DNA of 64,000 bases from a virus. Location of the stretch: positions 124,001-188,000 of IMG/VR virus record IMGVR_UViG_3300030329_004647. One strand, 5' to 3'. Of the stretch, positions 41,072-50,751 are shown one piece after another; position 1 is the stretch's first letter, and the number at the start of each line of letters is the position of its first letter. A program made the translations under genes and the position numbers. The notes beneath the pieces were generated by a model, which did not search any database, had not been told where the DNA came from, and was given only the letters and a program-made list of their open reading frames with translations.

Positions 41072-43837
41072 ATGGGAACACAAAATTTAAATAACTACTA
41101 CTTCAACAAAGTAGACGCAAAAATAAATTATAGTTCATACTATGATTTCTATTTAGCTTCTGATGGAAAAGATTTTCAGACAGAAGTTGTTTATTCAAAT
41201 AATATTATAGGTTACGATAATGGGTTTGTATTACCTACTTGGATAGACTTAGATGATTCACTGTGTAGTCAAAAATCGACACTTACCTGTAACAGTATCA
41301 GAACATATTCTCCAGGAGGAGAGCCTATAGTAAATCCTTACCTACAAGTTATATTAAGTAAAAATTATTGGCCAGAAGCCACTACAGACTGTCCATGTCC
41401 ATTTACGGGTACACAATCAGGAAGTTCTGCTTATACCATCTTTAATATTAGTTTAACTGGTATCGATAACGGTTTATTTACAGGAATGACTAGTGCATCA
41501 ACAATAGACCTATATAATATACTACCCCAAGACCTAACATTTTCAGCTAACTCTTACGATAGAAGATTCAAAATGCATCAAGTAAGGTCGTCGAACTTCA
41601 CCAATCACGCGACACCATATAATGATAACATGCTTCCAAAATCAGGTTACACATCCTACGCTATAAGTTCTACTACTGACAACTCAGGTTACTACCAAGA
41701 GTTAAATGGTGGATTTTACCAAGGATTTTATAAATTATATGGGTACCCATATGAAGTACTACCCAATAGAACTGAATGTGGTTGGACAATGGAAACTTTT
41801 TTAAAATTAAGAGTTACAGGAAGTACCAGTCCTAGTTCAGCCTCAACATGTTTTTCTACAAACCATAACCAATGTGCGGGGTATCTTCTAGGTTCGGTAA
41901 CTGGAGGCTCCAATCTGGGTTCAAGTGTATGGATTACAGATGGTTCATGTACACACGTTGGTTGTGGAAGTGGTGACGACCAACCTTATTACGACGGAAG
42001 TGTAACATATAGTGCTATTAACAATCTAGATAGTTTTGTTGTAACTCCTGTGGACTATACATTCCCTATAAGATACGCGTACATTCCTAACAAAGTAGTA
42101 CAAGGAAAAAGTTATGAATTCCTATTTACCATATCCGATTACACAGGTGGTTATGTATCCCCTCAGGCAGGTACTTTTATCCAAAGTCAAGAAGTTTTTT
42201 CTGGTAATGGGAGACATAGAAGTACAGCTATTAACGCGGGTGTTGACCCATATGGTGGTATGGTTCCATGGGCTTGTGCTAAAGATTGTTTAGCTCTACT
42301 TTTGAGATTCGATGATGAATTTGGTGGTGTTGTAAGTGATATTGTAGTGAGAGAAAAAACTACACTTAATGACATTAATCCTAACAATACTGGATTTTTC
42401 TACTATCAAGGAACGAGAGCAGAAAATAAATTTTGGGAACCCTTTAGTGCAGAAACAGGATGCACATCTTTTACAGGGTACTGTAGTGAAACAGGTTTAA
42501 CGGGAGATACATGTACTCTAGATATATCAAGTGGAGCAACGGGATATACCACCATTTATGAATTAGATTGTTGTAATGGGGTAATTAGCGCTAATACTCT
42601 CGGACCAACTAAGGTAAAGGTTAAAAAAGGCCCATGCACTACCGAAGAAAGATACCTACCCGTATCAGCTATATCAGATACCTACTCCAATGCTTTTGGG
42701 GTTAGAATGACGCCAGACTTTAAATTAGGATATAGAGCTTTAAGGTATACAGGGTCTTGTGTGACTACAGGAACTTCAGTAGATTGTAATACCGGAGGTG
42801 TGTTTAATTGTGGGTATAATGTTGAGGAGGCCTATTCTGATGTTATTTGTCCTGTATTAGTAAATTCTGGAACTTGTGAGGATACGTGGATACAAGTTTC
42901 CGTAGTATATGAAAGGGATGTTTGCTTTAGTGGGTGTAATTTAGAAAATAAAGGGGGATTAAATGACTTACTTAAAACGCCTACTTTTTATGAGTGGGAA
43001 AGATATGGATATGATGATGTTAAAAGATGTAATGATGAATACCCGTTAATACCAGAAGATGGTTATTATGATTTAGAATGTAGTGGAGCCACTCAAGGAC
43101 TAACATCAACAGGGGATACTGGGTATGGAAAATGGTTATCCGAAAAAGATTTACGAGAAGGAACTTTAAGTTTCTATGTTAACGGAAGAAGAGTAATGAA
43201 AGTGGAAAATTTTGAGGAAATCATACCTAGAGCTTTAAATACTCATAGAAATTTACAAGTTGGTGTGCCATTTAATATGTCATGGGGTGGTGGTTCACAA
43301 GGGTTATACGAAAATGTAACCTATCAAGGTACAGGTTGTACTGGAAGCCCACCATATGTACAAGACGCAAATGATTTAGGTTTATTAATTGAAAAACATT
43401 TTGCGGGTAGTTGGATGGGAGGAATATCTCAATTTAGATATTATATTAAACCATTACAAGCAGATGAAATATATCATAATTTCTTAGTCAATAAAGATAG
43501 GTATAGTTTAATAGATTGTGAGTTTCACAAAAACTGTACTAGAAATGTTTGTAGTAATCCACAAACCTTATATTATAGAGATGGTGATTCCTTAGACATT
43601 AAGGTAATTTTTGAAGGACCGAACATGAACAATGTTTTTGTAGGAACGGATGGTCAGAACATAAAATTTAAGTCCGATTTACAAGAAAACATATCTTCTG
43701 TAACTTATAAGAAAAACAATGAAGAGGTTAGTTTACCGTTTATTTTACGCTCTTCAGATAATCTAGAAATTATAATTTCCGCTATGGATTCGAGTATAAA
43801 TTCAATAATAACATTAATAGGTAATGAAATTAAGTGA
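41072..43837 (+). CDS. Large fibre-type virion protein with LamG-like segments
   Basis: 921 residues, rich in Ser, Thr, Gly and Cys. Two regions resemble LamG/concanavalin-type lectin folds: about residues 235-330 (GWTMETFLKLRVTG, AGYLLGSVTGGSNLGSSVWI) and about 680-800 (REGTLSFYVNGRRVMKVENF, RNLQVGVPFNMSWGGGSQGL). These folds bind carbohydrates in other phage fibres. The number of Cys is unusual for a cytoplasmic phage product (CSGATQ, CSETGLTGDTCTLD). No enzyme motif is seen. A late box precedes it and a Thr/Gly-rich fibre follows, so it is likely an adhesion or baseplate fibre protein; the exact place is not known. Confidence 0.65.
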   Translation: MGTQNLNNYYFNKVDAKINYSSYYDFYLASDGKDFQTEVVYSNNIIGYDNGFVLPTWIDLDDSLCSQKSTLTCNSIRTYSPGGEPIVNPYLQVILSKNYWPEATTDCPCPFTGTQSGSSAYTIFNISLTGIDNGLFTGMTSASTIDLYNILPQDLTFSANSYDRRFKMHQVRSSNFTNHATPYNDNMLPKSGYTSYAISSTTDNSGYYQELNGGFYQGFYKLYGYPYEVLPNRTECGWTMETFLKLRVTGSTSPSSASTCFSTNHNQCAGYLLGSVTGGSNLGSSVWITDGSCTHVGCGSGDDQPYYDGSVTYSAINNLDSFVVTPVDYTFPIRYAYIPNKVVQGKSYEFLFTISDYTGGYVSPQAGTFIQSQEVFSGNGRHRSTAINAGVDPYGGMVPWACAKDCLALLLRFDDEFGGVVSDIVVREKTTLNDINPNNTGFFYYQGTRAENKFWEPFSAETGCTSFTGYCSETGLTGDTCTLDISSGATGYTTIYELDCCNGVISANTLGPTKVKVKKGPCTTEERYLPVSAISDTYSNAFGVRMTPDFKLGYRALRYTGSCVTTGTSVDCNTGGVFNCGYNVEEAYSDVICPVLVNSGTCEDTWIQVSVVYERDVCFSGCNLENKGGLNDLLKTPTFYEWERYGYDDVKRCNDEYPLIPEDGYYDLECSGATQGLTSTGDTGYGKWLSEKDLREGTLSFYVNGRRVMKVENFEEIIPRALNTHRNLQVGVPFNMSWGGGSQGLYENVTYQGTGCTGSPPYVQDANDLGLLIEKHFAGSWMGGISQFRYYIKPLQADEIYHNFLVNKDRYSLIDCEFHKNCTRNVCSNPQTLYYRDGDSLDIKVIFEGPNMNNVFVGTDGQNIKFKSDLQENISSVTYKKNNEEVSLPFILRSSDNLEIIISAMDSSINSIITLIGNEIK

Positions 43838-43883
43838 TTTTTAGTGCAACCAAAATAATTATAGTAAAGAAACATTTTAAAAT

Positions 43884-44765
43884 ATGCCATCATACATTAG
43901 ATTACTAACAGAAAAAAACACCAATGTCCCTATTCCACCAACAGGGCATACATCAATATTCTCTAGCAGTGGAACAACACACGGAGAAAAACAATATACA
44001 TTATATTATAAAACACCAGGTGGTAGCACGTATCCAGTAGGATACCAAGCTCTTTTAATGAGTGGTGGTACTTTTTCTGGCACTGTAGAGTTTTTATCAG
44101 GAGCAACTTTTGGTGGGTTGACTGCTGATACAGGAAACTTCTTATCAGGAATGACATCTAGTACTGGTATATTTTCAGGTATTAGTACTGGTTTTATCAC
44201 AGCAACTACAGGTGTCTTTACAGCGATAACAGCAACTGACGGCATAACTGGTGGTACAGGTTGTGTTTTCTCTGCTGTAACAGTAGCAGGTTCAGGTCTA
44301 ACCGCTGATACTATATACGCTACAACAGGTGTTACTGTAATAGGTGGATTAACAGCCACTACTAGTGGAACTACCTTCCCACCGAACCAAACAGTATCAT
44401 TTACTACAGGAGCAACAATAAGTGCTTGTGTTGAAACTTATATTTGTACAGCACAAACGCAGTCTTTAGTAATCGCACCATCCCCAACCTTAACAACTAG
44501 TAGTACGGGTACCACTGGCAGCTATTCTTTCTATAAAGTTAATACTACTGGAGGTGATTTTGGTACTCAGTTACCAGACGCGGCAGATGGAGAATTAAAA
44601 TATTTTGCTGTAGTAGCTGGGACTAATGAATTTGCTATACATGGAGTTAATCTTAATGGCACAAAACTAGTTTTAGATGCTATAGGAGAAGGGGCTACCC
44701 TTATTTATGATTCTACTACTACTAAATGGACTGTATTAGGCACAACAGGAACATTGACAGTTTAA
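43884..44765 (+). CDS. Thr/Gly-rich repeat fibre protein
   Basis: 293 residues. From about residue 55 to 165 the chain repeats blocks such as FLSGATFGGLTADTGNFLSG, then TSSTGIFSGISTGFITATTG and VFTAITATDGITGGTG, a pattern of stacked beta turns as in triple-beta-spiral or beta-helix tail fibres. The end (GDFGTQLPDAADGELKYFAV, FAIHGVNLNGTKL, LIYDSTTTKWTVLG) is a compact C-terminal tip domain. The abundance of Thr and Ser offers many O-glycosylation sites. It is between the LamG-like fibre and a BppU-like protein. Confidence 0.65.
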   Translation: MPSYIRLLTEKNTNVPIPPTGHTSIFSSSGTTHGEKQYTLYYKTPGGSTYPVGYQALLMSGGTFSGTVEFLSGATFGGLTADTGNFLSGMTSSTGIFSGISTGFITATTGVFTAITATDGITGGTGCVFSAVTVAGSGLTADTIYATTGVTVIGGLTATTSGTTFPPNQTVSFTTGATISACVETYICTAQTQSLVIAPSPTLTTSSTGTTGSYSFYKVNTTGGDFGTQLPDAADGELKYFAVVAGTNEFAIHGVNLNGTKLVLDAIGEGATLIYDSTTTKWTVLGTTGTLTV

Positions 44766-44768
44766 ATT

Positions 44769-45155
44769 ATGGAATTTTTCGTTAGAAAAGAATCACTAGA
44801 ACCAATTCTTAAGTTACAACTTGTACAAGACGGTAGAAATGACTTTGATGCATTTTATGATAAGTTATCTAATTCTACTATAAAATTTTCTATGAGAAAA
44901 GTAGAAAATGGTGTTTATAAAATTTTAAATAGAGCCGGTGGAATTGTACAAAAAACAAAAGAAAGTATTAATGCTCCTACAGAATATTACATTTATTATA
45001 GATGGAGAAAAAGTGATGTTAACAAAGTAGGTAGATTTCAAGGAATGTTTTCTATATATTTACACGACGAGTGTACAGAACTTAAAGTACCAATCAGAGA
45101 AGACCTATTTATTAATATAACAGATTCTTTTGTTCAAACTTCTTGTGACTGTTAA
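44769..45155 (+). CDS. Beta-sandwich baseplate-type protein, BppU-like
   Basis: 128 residues. FSMRKVENGVYKILNRAGGI, then YYIYYRWRKSDVNKVGRFQG, MFSIYLHDECTEL and VPIREDLFINITD fit the Ig-like N-terminal domain of baseplate upper protein (BppU) type proteins, where the order is fsm....ga....Y.W...d....G.y...F...P..g.i.i.I. Such domains link fibres to the baseplate. It begins 3 bases after the fibre gene, so an adaptor for that fibre is likely. Call made by eye. Confidence 0.5.
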   Translation: MEFFVRKESLEPILKLQLVQDGRNDFDAFYDKLSNSTIKFSMRKVENGVYKILNRAGGIVQKTKESINAPTEYYIYYRWRKSDVNKVGRFQGMFSIYLHDECTELKVPIREDLFINITDSFVQTSCDC

Positions 45156-45211
45156 TTGAATTTCCAACTTTTTATTATTACTTTTACAGTATAATATAAA
45201 AACGAAATTTA

Positions 45212-47932
45212 ATGCACATCCCAACTCAAAAAGACATAGAACAATTTCTACACGGTAATGACCCAGAAAAATACATAGTATCCTTAGAATTTGGTTATCG
45301 TTCAGGTAAAATATACAAAATTAAAGAGGACCCTAAAAGAGGAAAAATTGTAGAACCCGATACCTTTGTACCATTTTGTTGGGTAGGTGACCTAAGAAGT
45401 AAAAATTTTTACCAAAATAATAAAATCCTCCAAAAACAAGCAATTTCTAAATATGGAATTTTAATAGAGCCATTAGACACAGCTAATGATGAAAGATTAG
45501 AATCTGGATTAAAATACTTAGTAAAAACAACCAAAACTTATAGAGACTTAGTTACGTTTTTTAGACAGGGTGGGTTGGAACCGTGGGCTCAAGACAATAG
45601 GGATACTATTCTTATTTTACCACCTATAGAACAATATTTAATACAAAAACAAAAAAGATTATTTAAAGGATTTGAAGATTATGATAATATCCATAGGTTT
45701 GTTTTTGATTTGGAGACCACAAGTTTAAGACCTTCAGATGGTAGAATTTTTATGATTGGTATGAAGGACAATAGAGGGTTCGAAAGAGTTATAGAAGTCA
45801 AAAACGATAATGAAAGTGAAAAAGACGCTATTATACAATTTTTTGAAACTATTGATGTAATACGACCAACAATTATTGGTGGTTATAATTCAGCAAACTT
45901 TGATTGGGATTGGTTATTTGAAAGAGCACAAATTTTAGGTGTAGACACCACTAAATTTAAAACACTTAATCCAAATGAAGGATATAAATTAAAAAAAGGG
46001 GTTTTAAAGTTAGGTGCAGAAGTAGAAGAATACAATCAACTTAAAATATGGGGATACAATTCAATTGATATAGCACACGCGGTTAGAAGAGCACAAACTA
46101 TTAATTCAGACATTAAAAGTTGGGGACTAAAATATATAACCCAATTCACCAATTCTGAAAAACCAAACAGGGTTTATGTTCCTGGTGATAAAATTGCGTC
46201 AACTTATAGTGAAAATAAAGAGTATTACCTAAATAAAGATAATGGTAACTATAAGTTAACCACAGAACCAGGTTTACACAATTTAGATAAAAAATTTCCT
46301 AATGTTTATGAAAAGGTTAATGGTGAGTATATTATAGAAAGATATCTTATGGACGATTTATGGGAAACAATGGAGATTGACGCTCAATTTAACCAAGCTT
46401 CCTTTCTACTAGCTTCTATGGTACCCACTACCTATGAAAGAGTTTCTACTATGGGGACAGCTACATTATGGAAAATGTTAATGTTAGCTTGGTCCTATAC
46501 AAATAATTTAGCTATCCCTAAGAAAAAGGAAAAAAGACCTTTTGTCGGCGGACTATCACGATTAGTTAAAACGGGTTACTCAACTAAAGTTTTAAAATTA
46601 GATTTTAGTTCACTATACCCTTCAATACAATTAGTACACGACGTATTCCCAGAATGTGATGTTACTGGAGCTATGAAATGTATGTTAAAATATTTTAGAG
46701 ATACTAGGATAAAATATAAAAATTTAGCTTCAGAATATTATGAAAAAGATAAAAAAAAGTCTGAATCTTTTGGGAGAAAACAACTACCTATTAAAATTTT
46801 TATTAATTCTATGTTTGGTTCTTTATCAGCACCTCAGGTATTCCCTTGGGGTGACATGGATAGAGGTGAAGAAGTTACTTGTACCGGAAGACAATATTTA
46901 AGACACATGATAAAATGGTTTATCTCAAAAGGATATAAACCTTTGGTGTTGGATACTGACGGTGTTAATTTCTCATCACCAGAAGGTGTCGAGTCACATT
47001 CATATGTGGGTGTCGGTAATAACGAATTGGTGAAAAACGGAAAGGAGTATACTGGTAGTGATGCTCATGTAGCTGAGTATAACGATTTATATATGGTGGG
47101 TGAAATGGGGTTAGATACAGACGGAACTTGGCCCTCTTGTATTAATGTAGCTAGAAAAAATTACGCTTTACTTACTGATAAAGGAAAGGTTAAATTGACG
47201 GGTAATTCTATTAAGTCTAAAAAAATGCAAGGATTTTTAGAAGATTTTATAGATAAAGGTTTAAGAATTTTATTAGAAGGTAGGGGTTCTGACTTTATAG
47301 AATATTATTATGAATATTTGACATTAATATTTAATAAAGAAATTCCATTAGCTAAAATAGCTAATAAGGCAAGAGTAAAACAAAGTATAGAAGCTTATAA
47401 AAAACGATGTACACAAAGAACCAAAGCTGGACATTTAATGGCAAGACAAGCTCATATGGAGTTAGCAATTAGTAAAAACTTAAAAGTAGATTTAGGAGAT
47501 ACAATACATTATGTTAATAATGGTAAAGTAATGTCTCATGGTGATGTACAAAGAAAAAAGAAAAAAGACGGTACTGAAGAAATTGTTTTAAATTGTTATT
47601 TAATTTCAGAAAATGAACTACAAAATGAAACAACAGGAGAATATAATGTACCAAGATGTATAGCCGCGTTCAATAAAAGAATCGAACCATTATTAGTTTG
47701 TTTTAAACCAGAAATTAGAGACAGTATTTTAGTTAAAAAACCAGAAGATAGACAATACTTCACAAGAAAACAATGTGAATTAATAAATGGTATAGCTAGA
47801 AGACAAGGGGACCAAGACTCTCTAGAAGAAATATTAGAGTTATCTCCAGAAGAAAAAATATTCTGGTCTCAAACTATGGGAGAAAGTGAAAATTATTTTC
47901 TTGAAAAATTAGGACTCTTTGATACCGTCTGA
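45212..47932 (+). CDS. 43: Family B DNA polymerase, T4 gp43-like
   Basis: 906 residues. The exonuclease domain has VFDLETTSL (ExoI), GGYNSANFDWDWLFERA (ExoII) and YLMDDLWETME (ExoIII, Y-x-x-x-D). The polymerase has VLKLDFSSLYPSIQL (motif A), INSMFGSLSAPQV (motif B region) and PLVLDTDGVNFSS (motif C). Motif C reads DTDG instead of the usual DTDS; the catalytic Asp pair is kept. Length matches T4 gp43 (898). It should be the main replicative polymerase with proofreading. It lies between fibre genes, and its last 24 bases overlap the end of the convergent S74 fibre gene. Confidence 0.95.
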   Translation: MHIPTQKDIEQFLHGNDPEKYIVSLEFGYRSGKIYKIKEDPKRGKIVEPDTFVPFCWVGDLRSKNFYQNNKILQKQAISKYGILIEPLDTANDERLESGLKYLVKTTKTYRDLVTFFRQGGLEPWAQDNRDTILILPPIEQYLIQKQKRLFKGFEDYDNIHRFVFDLETTSLRPSDGRIFMIGMKDNRGFERVIEVKNDNESEKDAIIQFFETIDVIRPTIIGGYNSANFDWDWLFERAQILGVDTTKFKTLNPNEGYKLKKGVLKLGAEVEEYNQLKIWGYNSIDIAHAVRRAQTINSDIKSWGLKYITQFTNSEKPNRVYVPGDKIASTYSENKEYYLNKDNGNYKLTTEPGLHNLDKKFPNVYEKVNGEYIIERYLMDDLWETMEIDAQFNQASFLLASMVPTTYERVSTMGTATLWKMLMLAWSYTNNLAIPKKKEKRPFVGGLSRLVKTGYSTKVLKLDFSSLYPSIQLVHDVFPECDVTGAMKCMLKYFRDTRIKYKNLASEYYEKDKKKSESFGRKQLPIKIFINSMFGSLSAPQVFPWGDMDRGEEVTCTGRQYLRHMIKWFISKGYKPLVLDTDGVNFSSPEGVESHSYVGVGNNELVKNGKEYTGSDAHVAEYNDLYMVGEMGLDTDGTWPSCINVARKNYALLTDKGKVKLTGNSIKSKKMQGFLEDFIDKGLRILLEGRGSDFIEYYYEYLTLIFNKEIPLAKIANKARVKQSIEAYKKRCTQRTKAGHLMARQAHMELAISKNLKVDLGDTIHYVNNGKVMSHGDVQRKKKKDGTEEIVLNCYLISENELQNETTGEYNVPRCIAAFNKRIEPLLVCFKPEIRDSILVKKPEDRQYFTRKQCELINGIARRQGDQDSLEEILELSPEEKIFWSQTMGESENYFLEKLGLFDTV

Positions 47933-48874
47933 CGAAACAATCATCCAAGAAGACATAGGTTCATAATATCTAAACTCAACACAACTTTCAGGCAACATCT
48001 CTAAAGACTCCCATTGATTATCTATGTAACCTTTATCTGGAAATACGTTACAATTTGCTAATGATTTAATAACATATTTTTTAGCAACATGACTGTCTAA
48101 GGTATAATCTACATCCTCATCTAAGACAATAAAAACATCTTTTTCACAAAGACATTCTTTTTTAGTGGTTTCCGTTGAAGTATTAACCTTAGGTGTGTGA
48201 CCCTTTTTAAGATATTCTATTATAGCTAGAGTAAGTAATTTATAGTTAACTCCTCTAGGGGTCTTACCATCTATTTCATATGATACAAAATCAGTTAGTC
48301 CTAAATCATGTACTTCTTCCGCTATTAATCCTATAGCTTCTGTTTTATCTGCCTTCCACCTAAATCTTTTAGTTTCTAAACTTAATAAATTTTCTAAATT
48401 TAGAATATCCGTATTTCTAATATCGTATTTAACTCTTTTTGTCGAGGTATCAATGTATATGTTACCATTAGAATCAATACCTAAAGCGTCTTTATCCGCA
48501 GCCAATAAATTACTTCTATTAATTTGTAGGCATGTAGCACTAAACGCGGGAACATTTGGGTTACTCCTATCAATTGGGTCTAAAGGTGCTTGACCAATAG
48601 ATAAAACTGTAGTCGCACTTGTTATTCCTGAATATGTTGTTATAGCTACACCGTGAGTACAATCTTCAGTAAGATTTCCAGCACTATTATATATTGAACT
48701 ACCAACTAACAGTGTAGCTCCACTAGAACATCGTGTACATGCACTAGAATAACTAAATCCGTTATTCATAGCTCTGAAATTTCCTAAATAAAAAGTGTTA
48801 CCAGATAATATAGCGGTTTGACCACTATATTGCCTCATTTGTCTACTATAATCTATCTTTGTATAAAATCCCAT
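47909..48874 (-). CDS. Tail fibre protein with C-terminal S74 chaperone domain
   Basis: 321 residues. The first ~140 are Ser/Thr/Gly-rich fibre material (YSGQTAILSGNTFYLGNFRA; SSGATLLVGSS). Residues about 140-225 form a peptidase S74-type intramolecular chaperone: IDTSTKRVKYDIRNTDIL, LENLLSLETKRFRWKADKTE, AIGLIAEEVHDLGLTDFV and GVNYKLLTLAIIEYLKK. In known fibres this domain guides trimer folding and then is cut off. A C-terminal ~95 residues follow, with a Cys-rich linker (ECLCEKD), which is longer than usual. It belongs with the 376-residue structural gene upstream, one base apart. Confidence 0.8.
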   Translation of the reverse strand: MGFYTKIDYSRQMRQYSGQTAILSGNTFYLGNFRAMNNGFSYSSACTRCSSGATLLVGSSIYNSAGNLTEDCTHGVAITTYSGITSATTVLSIGQAPLDPIDRSNPNVPAFSATCLQINRSNLLAADKDALGIDSNGNIYIDTSTKRVKYDIRNTDILNLENLLSLETKRFRWKADKTEAIGLIAEEVHDLGLTDFVSYEIDGKTPRGVNYKLLTLAIIEYLKKGHTPKVNTSTETTKKECLCEKDVFIVLDEDVDYTLDSHVAKKYVIKSLANCNVFPDKGYIDNQWESLEMLPESCVEFRYYEPMSSWMIVSSDGIKES

Positions 48875-48875
48875 A

Positions 48876-50006
48876 TTAAATTACGTAAATACTTCCTGGA
48901 TTCATTGGCCTATATCCTAATGATTTATTTAGGTTTTCTGCCTCTAGAGCTTTTCTCTCTAACATTTTATCATTCCTTAATCTTTCTAATCTAGCTACTA
49001 ACTCCTCTATTAATTTAGCATATTCATCTTTAGCTTCATTTAATAAACTATCATACTCTAAAGTAAGTTCTGAATCTGGTGTTTTTAAATTACCACCAAA
49101 CTTTCCTCGGACACGACCTAATATTTCTTTAGATTTAGCGAAAAAATATCTTCTAACCCATGATTGAGCTGGAGGATTAAGTTCACCAAAATTAATTTCA
49201 TCCAATCTTACATCACTAGGTAATAATACAATATCTTTATTTTTTGCTAAACAATCGTCTCTATCACCACCAGTATCATAATACCAATAATAAACTCTGT
49301 GTTGGTTAACATCTATATTACCAAAATCAAATCTTCCACCAGGTACATTATATAGGTGTAGGTACTTAACTCCATTCACACCACCTGCTCCAGCTGTTAT
49401 TCTATATGTTAATTCACCACCAATAATTCTATTTTTAAGATTTCTATCCTGCATTCTTAATAGGATATCAAAAGCAGGCATCATATAATAAGAACCTTGA
49501 ATCCCCATTTGAGCAAATCCTCCAGGACCACCAACACCCATTCCACCAAATCCACCAAAAGCACCTAAAAACGGGTCTAAAAAAGCTTCGTTTAATTCTG
49601 CACGACTATACCACAACACTTCATTAATCTCTCGACCAGCTGGTATTTCATACATTTGTTGGTTATTAACTAAGGTTACATAGTCTTGTTTTAATTGGTA
49701 CGGTCCTCCAGCTTGTAAACCTACAATCTTTGAGTATGCGTAAGTAAATGACGTTTCAAAGTTAAGGTCTCTAGTCATAAAAGCGTTGGTGAGAGAAATA
49801 ACATCCTGGTCTTGACCATATAAAGAAGACCATTGATTTTCTATCAACCAATCCTGTATATACTGACCATAATCCATTATAGCTACTTCTAATGCCGTAT
49901 CTAACATTTCATCTTCTAATTCAACAGCTCTTATAGGAGCACCTAACATGTGCTTACACTGTTTAAATAATTTTTCTCTTTTTAAGGGGTCTATTGTTGG
50001 TTCCAT
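48876..50006 (-). CDS. Virion structural protein (neck or connector type, unassigned)
   Basis: 376 residues. The N-terminal half is helical (LEDEMLDTALEVAIMDYGQY, IQDWLIENQWSSLYG), then FTYAYSKIVGLQAGGPYQLK and QQMYEIPAGREINEVLWYSR. The centre has a Gly-rich loop (GGFGGMGVGGPGGF), then FDILLRMQDRNLKNRIIGGE and LPSDVRLDEINFGEL, and a C-terminal coiled coil. I know of comparable proteins in marine T4-like phages as structural genes without a fixed name. A TATTTAT box stands 17 bases before the ATG. A head-to-tail or baseplate position is possible. Confidence 0.55.
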   Translation of the reverse strand: MEPTIDPLKREKLFKQCKHMLGAPIRAVELEDEMLDTALEVAIMDYGQYIQDWLIENQWSSLYGQDQDVISLTNAFMTRDLNFETSFTYAYSKIVGLQAGGPYQLKQDYVTLVNNQQMYEIPAGREINEVLWYSRAELNEAFLDPFLGAFGGFGGMGVGGPGGFAQMGIQGSYYMMPAFDILLRMQDRNLKNRIIGGELTYRITAGAGGVNGVKYLHLYNVPGGRFDFGNIDVNQHRVYYWYYDTGGDRDDCLAKNKDIVLLPSDVRLDEINFGELNPPAQSWVRRYFFAKSKEILGRVRGKFGGNLKTPDSELTLEYDSLLNEAKDEYAKLIEELVARLERLRNDKMLERKALEAENLNKSLGYRPMNPGSIYVI

Positions 50007-50023
50007 AAGCTAATTCTTTTACT

Positions 50024-50030
50024 ATAAATA
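50024..50030 (-). promoter_or_regulatory. Putative phage late promoter box TATTTAT
   Basis: Minus-strand AATATTTATAGTAAAAG, 17 bases before the ATG at 50006. It follows directly after the terminator at 50050-50070 of the gene upstream. Confidence 0.6.
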
Positions 50031-50046
50031 TTAGCAACTACGCATT

Positions 50047-50070
50047 AAAAAAGGTTCAAAAAGAACCTTT
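50047..50070 (-). terminator. Intrinsic terminator of the 50095-50703 gene
   Basis: AAAGGTTC (minus strand 50070-50063) pairs with GAACCTTT (50057-50050) around a 5-base loop, followed on the minus strand by a run of T. Confidence 0.8.
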
Positions 50071-50094
50071 CTTATATAAATTAGAATAAATAAC

Positions 50095-50703
50095 TTAATC
50101 TTCGTCTGTAATCTTATATTCTAGCTCCTGTCCTACAAGAGGTTCTTCTTTTTCAATCTCTATATCAACTTCGGATTCTTCTTCAGTTGGTGGAGTCATC
50201 ATTTCCTCATATTGTGTTAGTAAGTTTTGAACACCTCTACCAAACAAATCTTCATTACCTATATTATCTCTAAGGTCAAAAATATCTTGTACTAGTCTAT
50301 CTTGAGGAGAAATAGCCACCTCTGTTTCTTCCATTACTCTATGGACTATTCTTTTAAGTGTAGACTCATTTATTTTTACAACTTTTTTAGATTCATTCAT
50401 TCCTAATCCTTTAAATGTTCCATATCCTTCAGAGTTTTCATTTTTACCCTCAACCTCCATTTCTTTCATTTCTTCCATTTCAGTTTTTTCAGTATCCTCC
50501 ATTTCAGCTATCTCATCAGCTATTTTTCGTTGTGCTTTTGTTAACTCCTTAATGTCTGCGTTATACTTACCATGATTTTTTAAACCTTCTTTTGCAATCT
50601 TAAGAGCGTTGTATGCTGCTTTTAAGTCTGTTTTAGTATTCTTTGAATCACCCTCGTATAGGTTCATTAGAGTTTTACGTAGTTTAGATTTTATATTTTC
50701 CAT
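50095..50703 (-). CDS. Virion-associated hypothetical protein with INESTL motif
   Basis: 202 residues from ATG at 50703; a longer frame from 50751 would start upstream of the TATTTAT box at 50721-50727 and is not used. The protein is acidic and helical: MENIKSKLRKTLMNLYEGDS at the start, a Met/Glu-rich centre (EMEDTEKTEMEEMKEMEVEG), then GMNESKKVVKINESTLKRIV, which shares its motif with the 2196-2834 protein (GANESTKKVKTIVERL). The end is acidic (EEESEVDIEIEKEEP). A possible L-Y-E|G site follows the first helix. Function unknown; a packaged or scaffold-associated protein is suggested by analogy to T4 internal proteins. Confidence 0.65.
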   Translation of the reverse strand: MENIKSKLRKTLMNLYEGDSKNTKTDLKAAYNALKIAKEGLKNHGKYNADIKELTKAQRKIADEIAEMEDTEKTEMEEMKEMEVEGKNENSEGYGTFKGLGMNESKKVVKINESTLKRIVHRVMEETEVAISPQDRLVQDIFDLRDNIGNEDLFGRGVQNLLTQYEEMMTPPTEEESEVDIEIEKEEPLVGQELEYKITDED

Positions 50704-50720
50704 ACTGTTGTGTTTTAATA

Positions 50721-50727
50721 ATAAATA
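50721..50727 (-). promoter_or_regulatory. Putative phage late promoter box TATTTAT
   Basis: Minus-strand AAATATTTATTATTAAAAC, 17 bases before the chosen ATG at 50703. Its place sets that start. Confidence 0.6.
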
Positions 50728-50751
50728 TTTACTACACCAATAAAGATACAT

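Noticed and set aside
44006-44359. 117-codon open frame on the minus strand in the fibre repeat gene
   Set aside because: It is a shadow of Thr/Gly-rich codons; composition (Val/Pro runs) is unnatural, and it has no promoter or partner gene.
45190-45195. TATAAT sequence before the DNA polymerase gene as a sigma-70 promoter
   Set aside because: No upstream -35 element at the right distance, and such A/T strings are common here.
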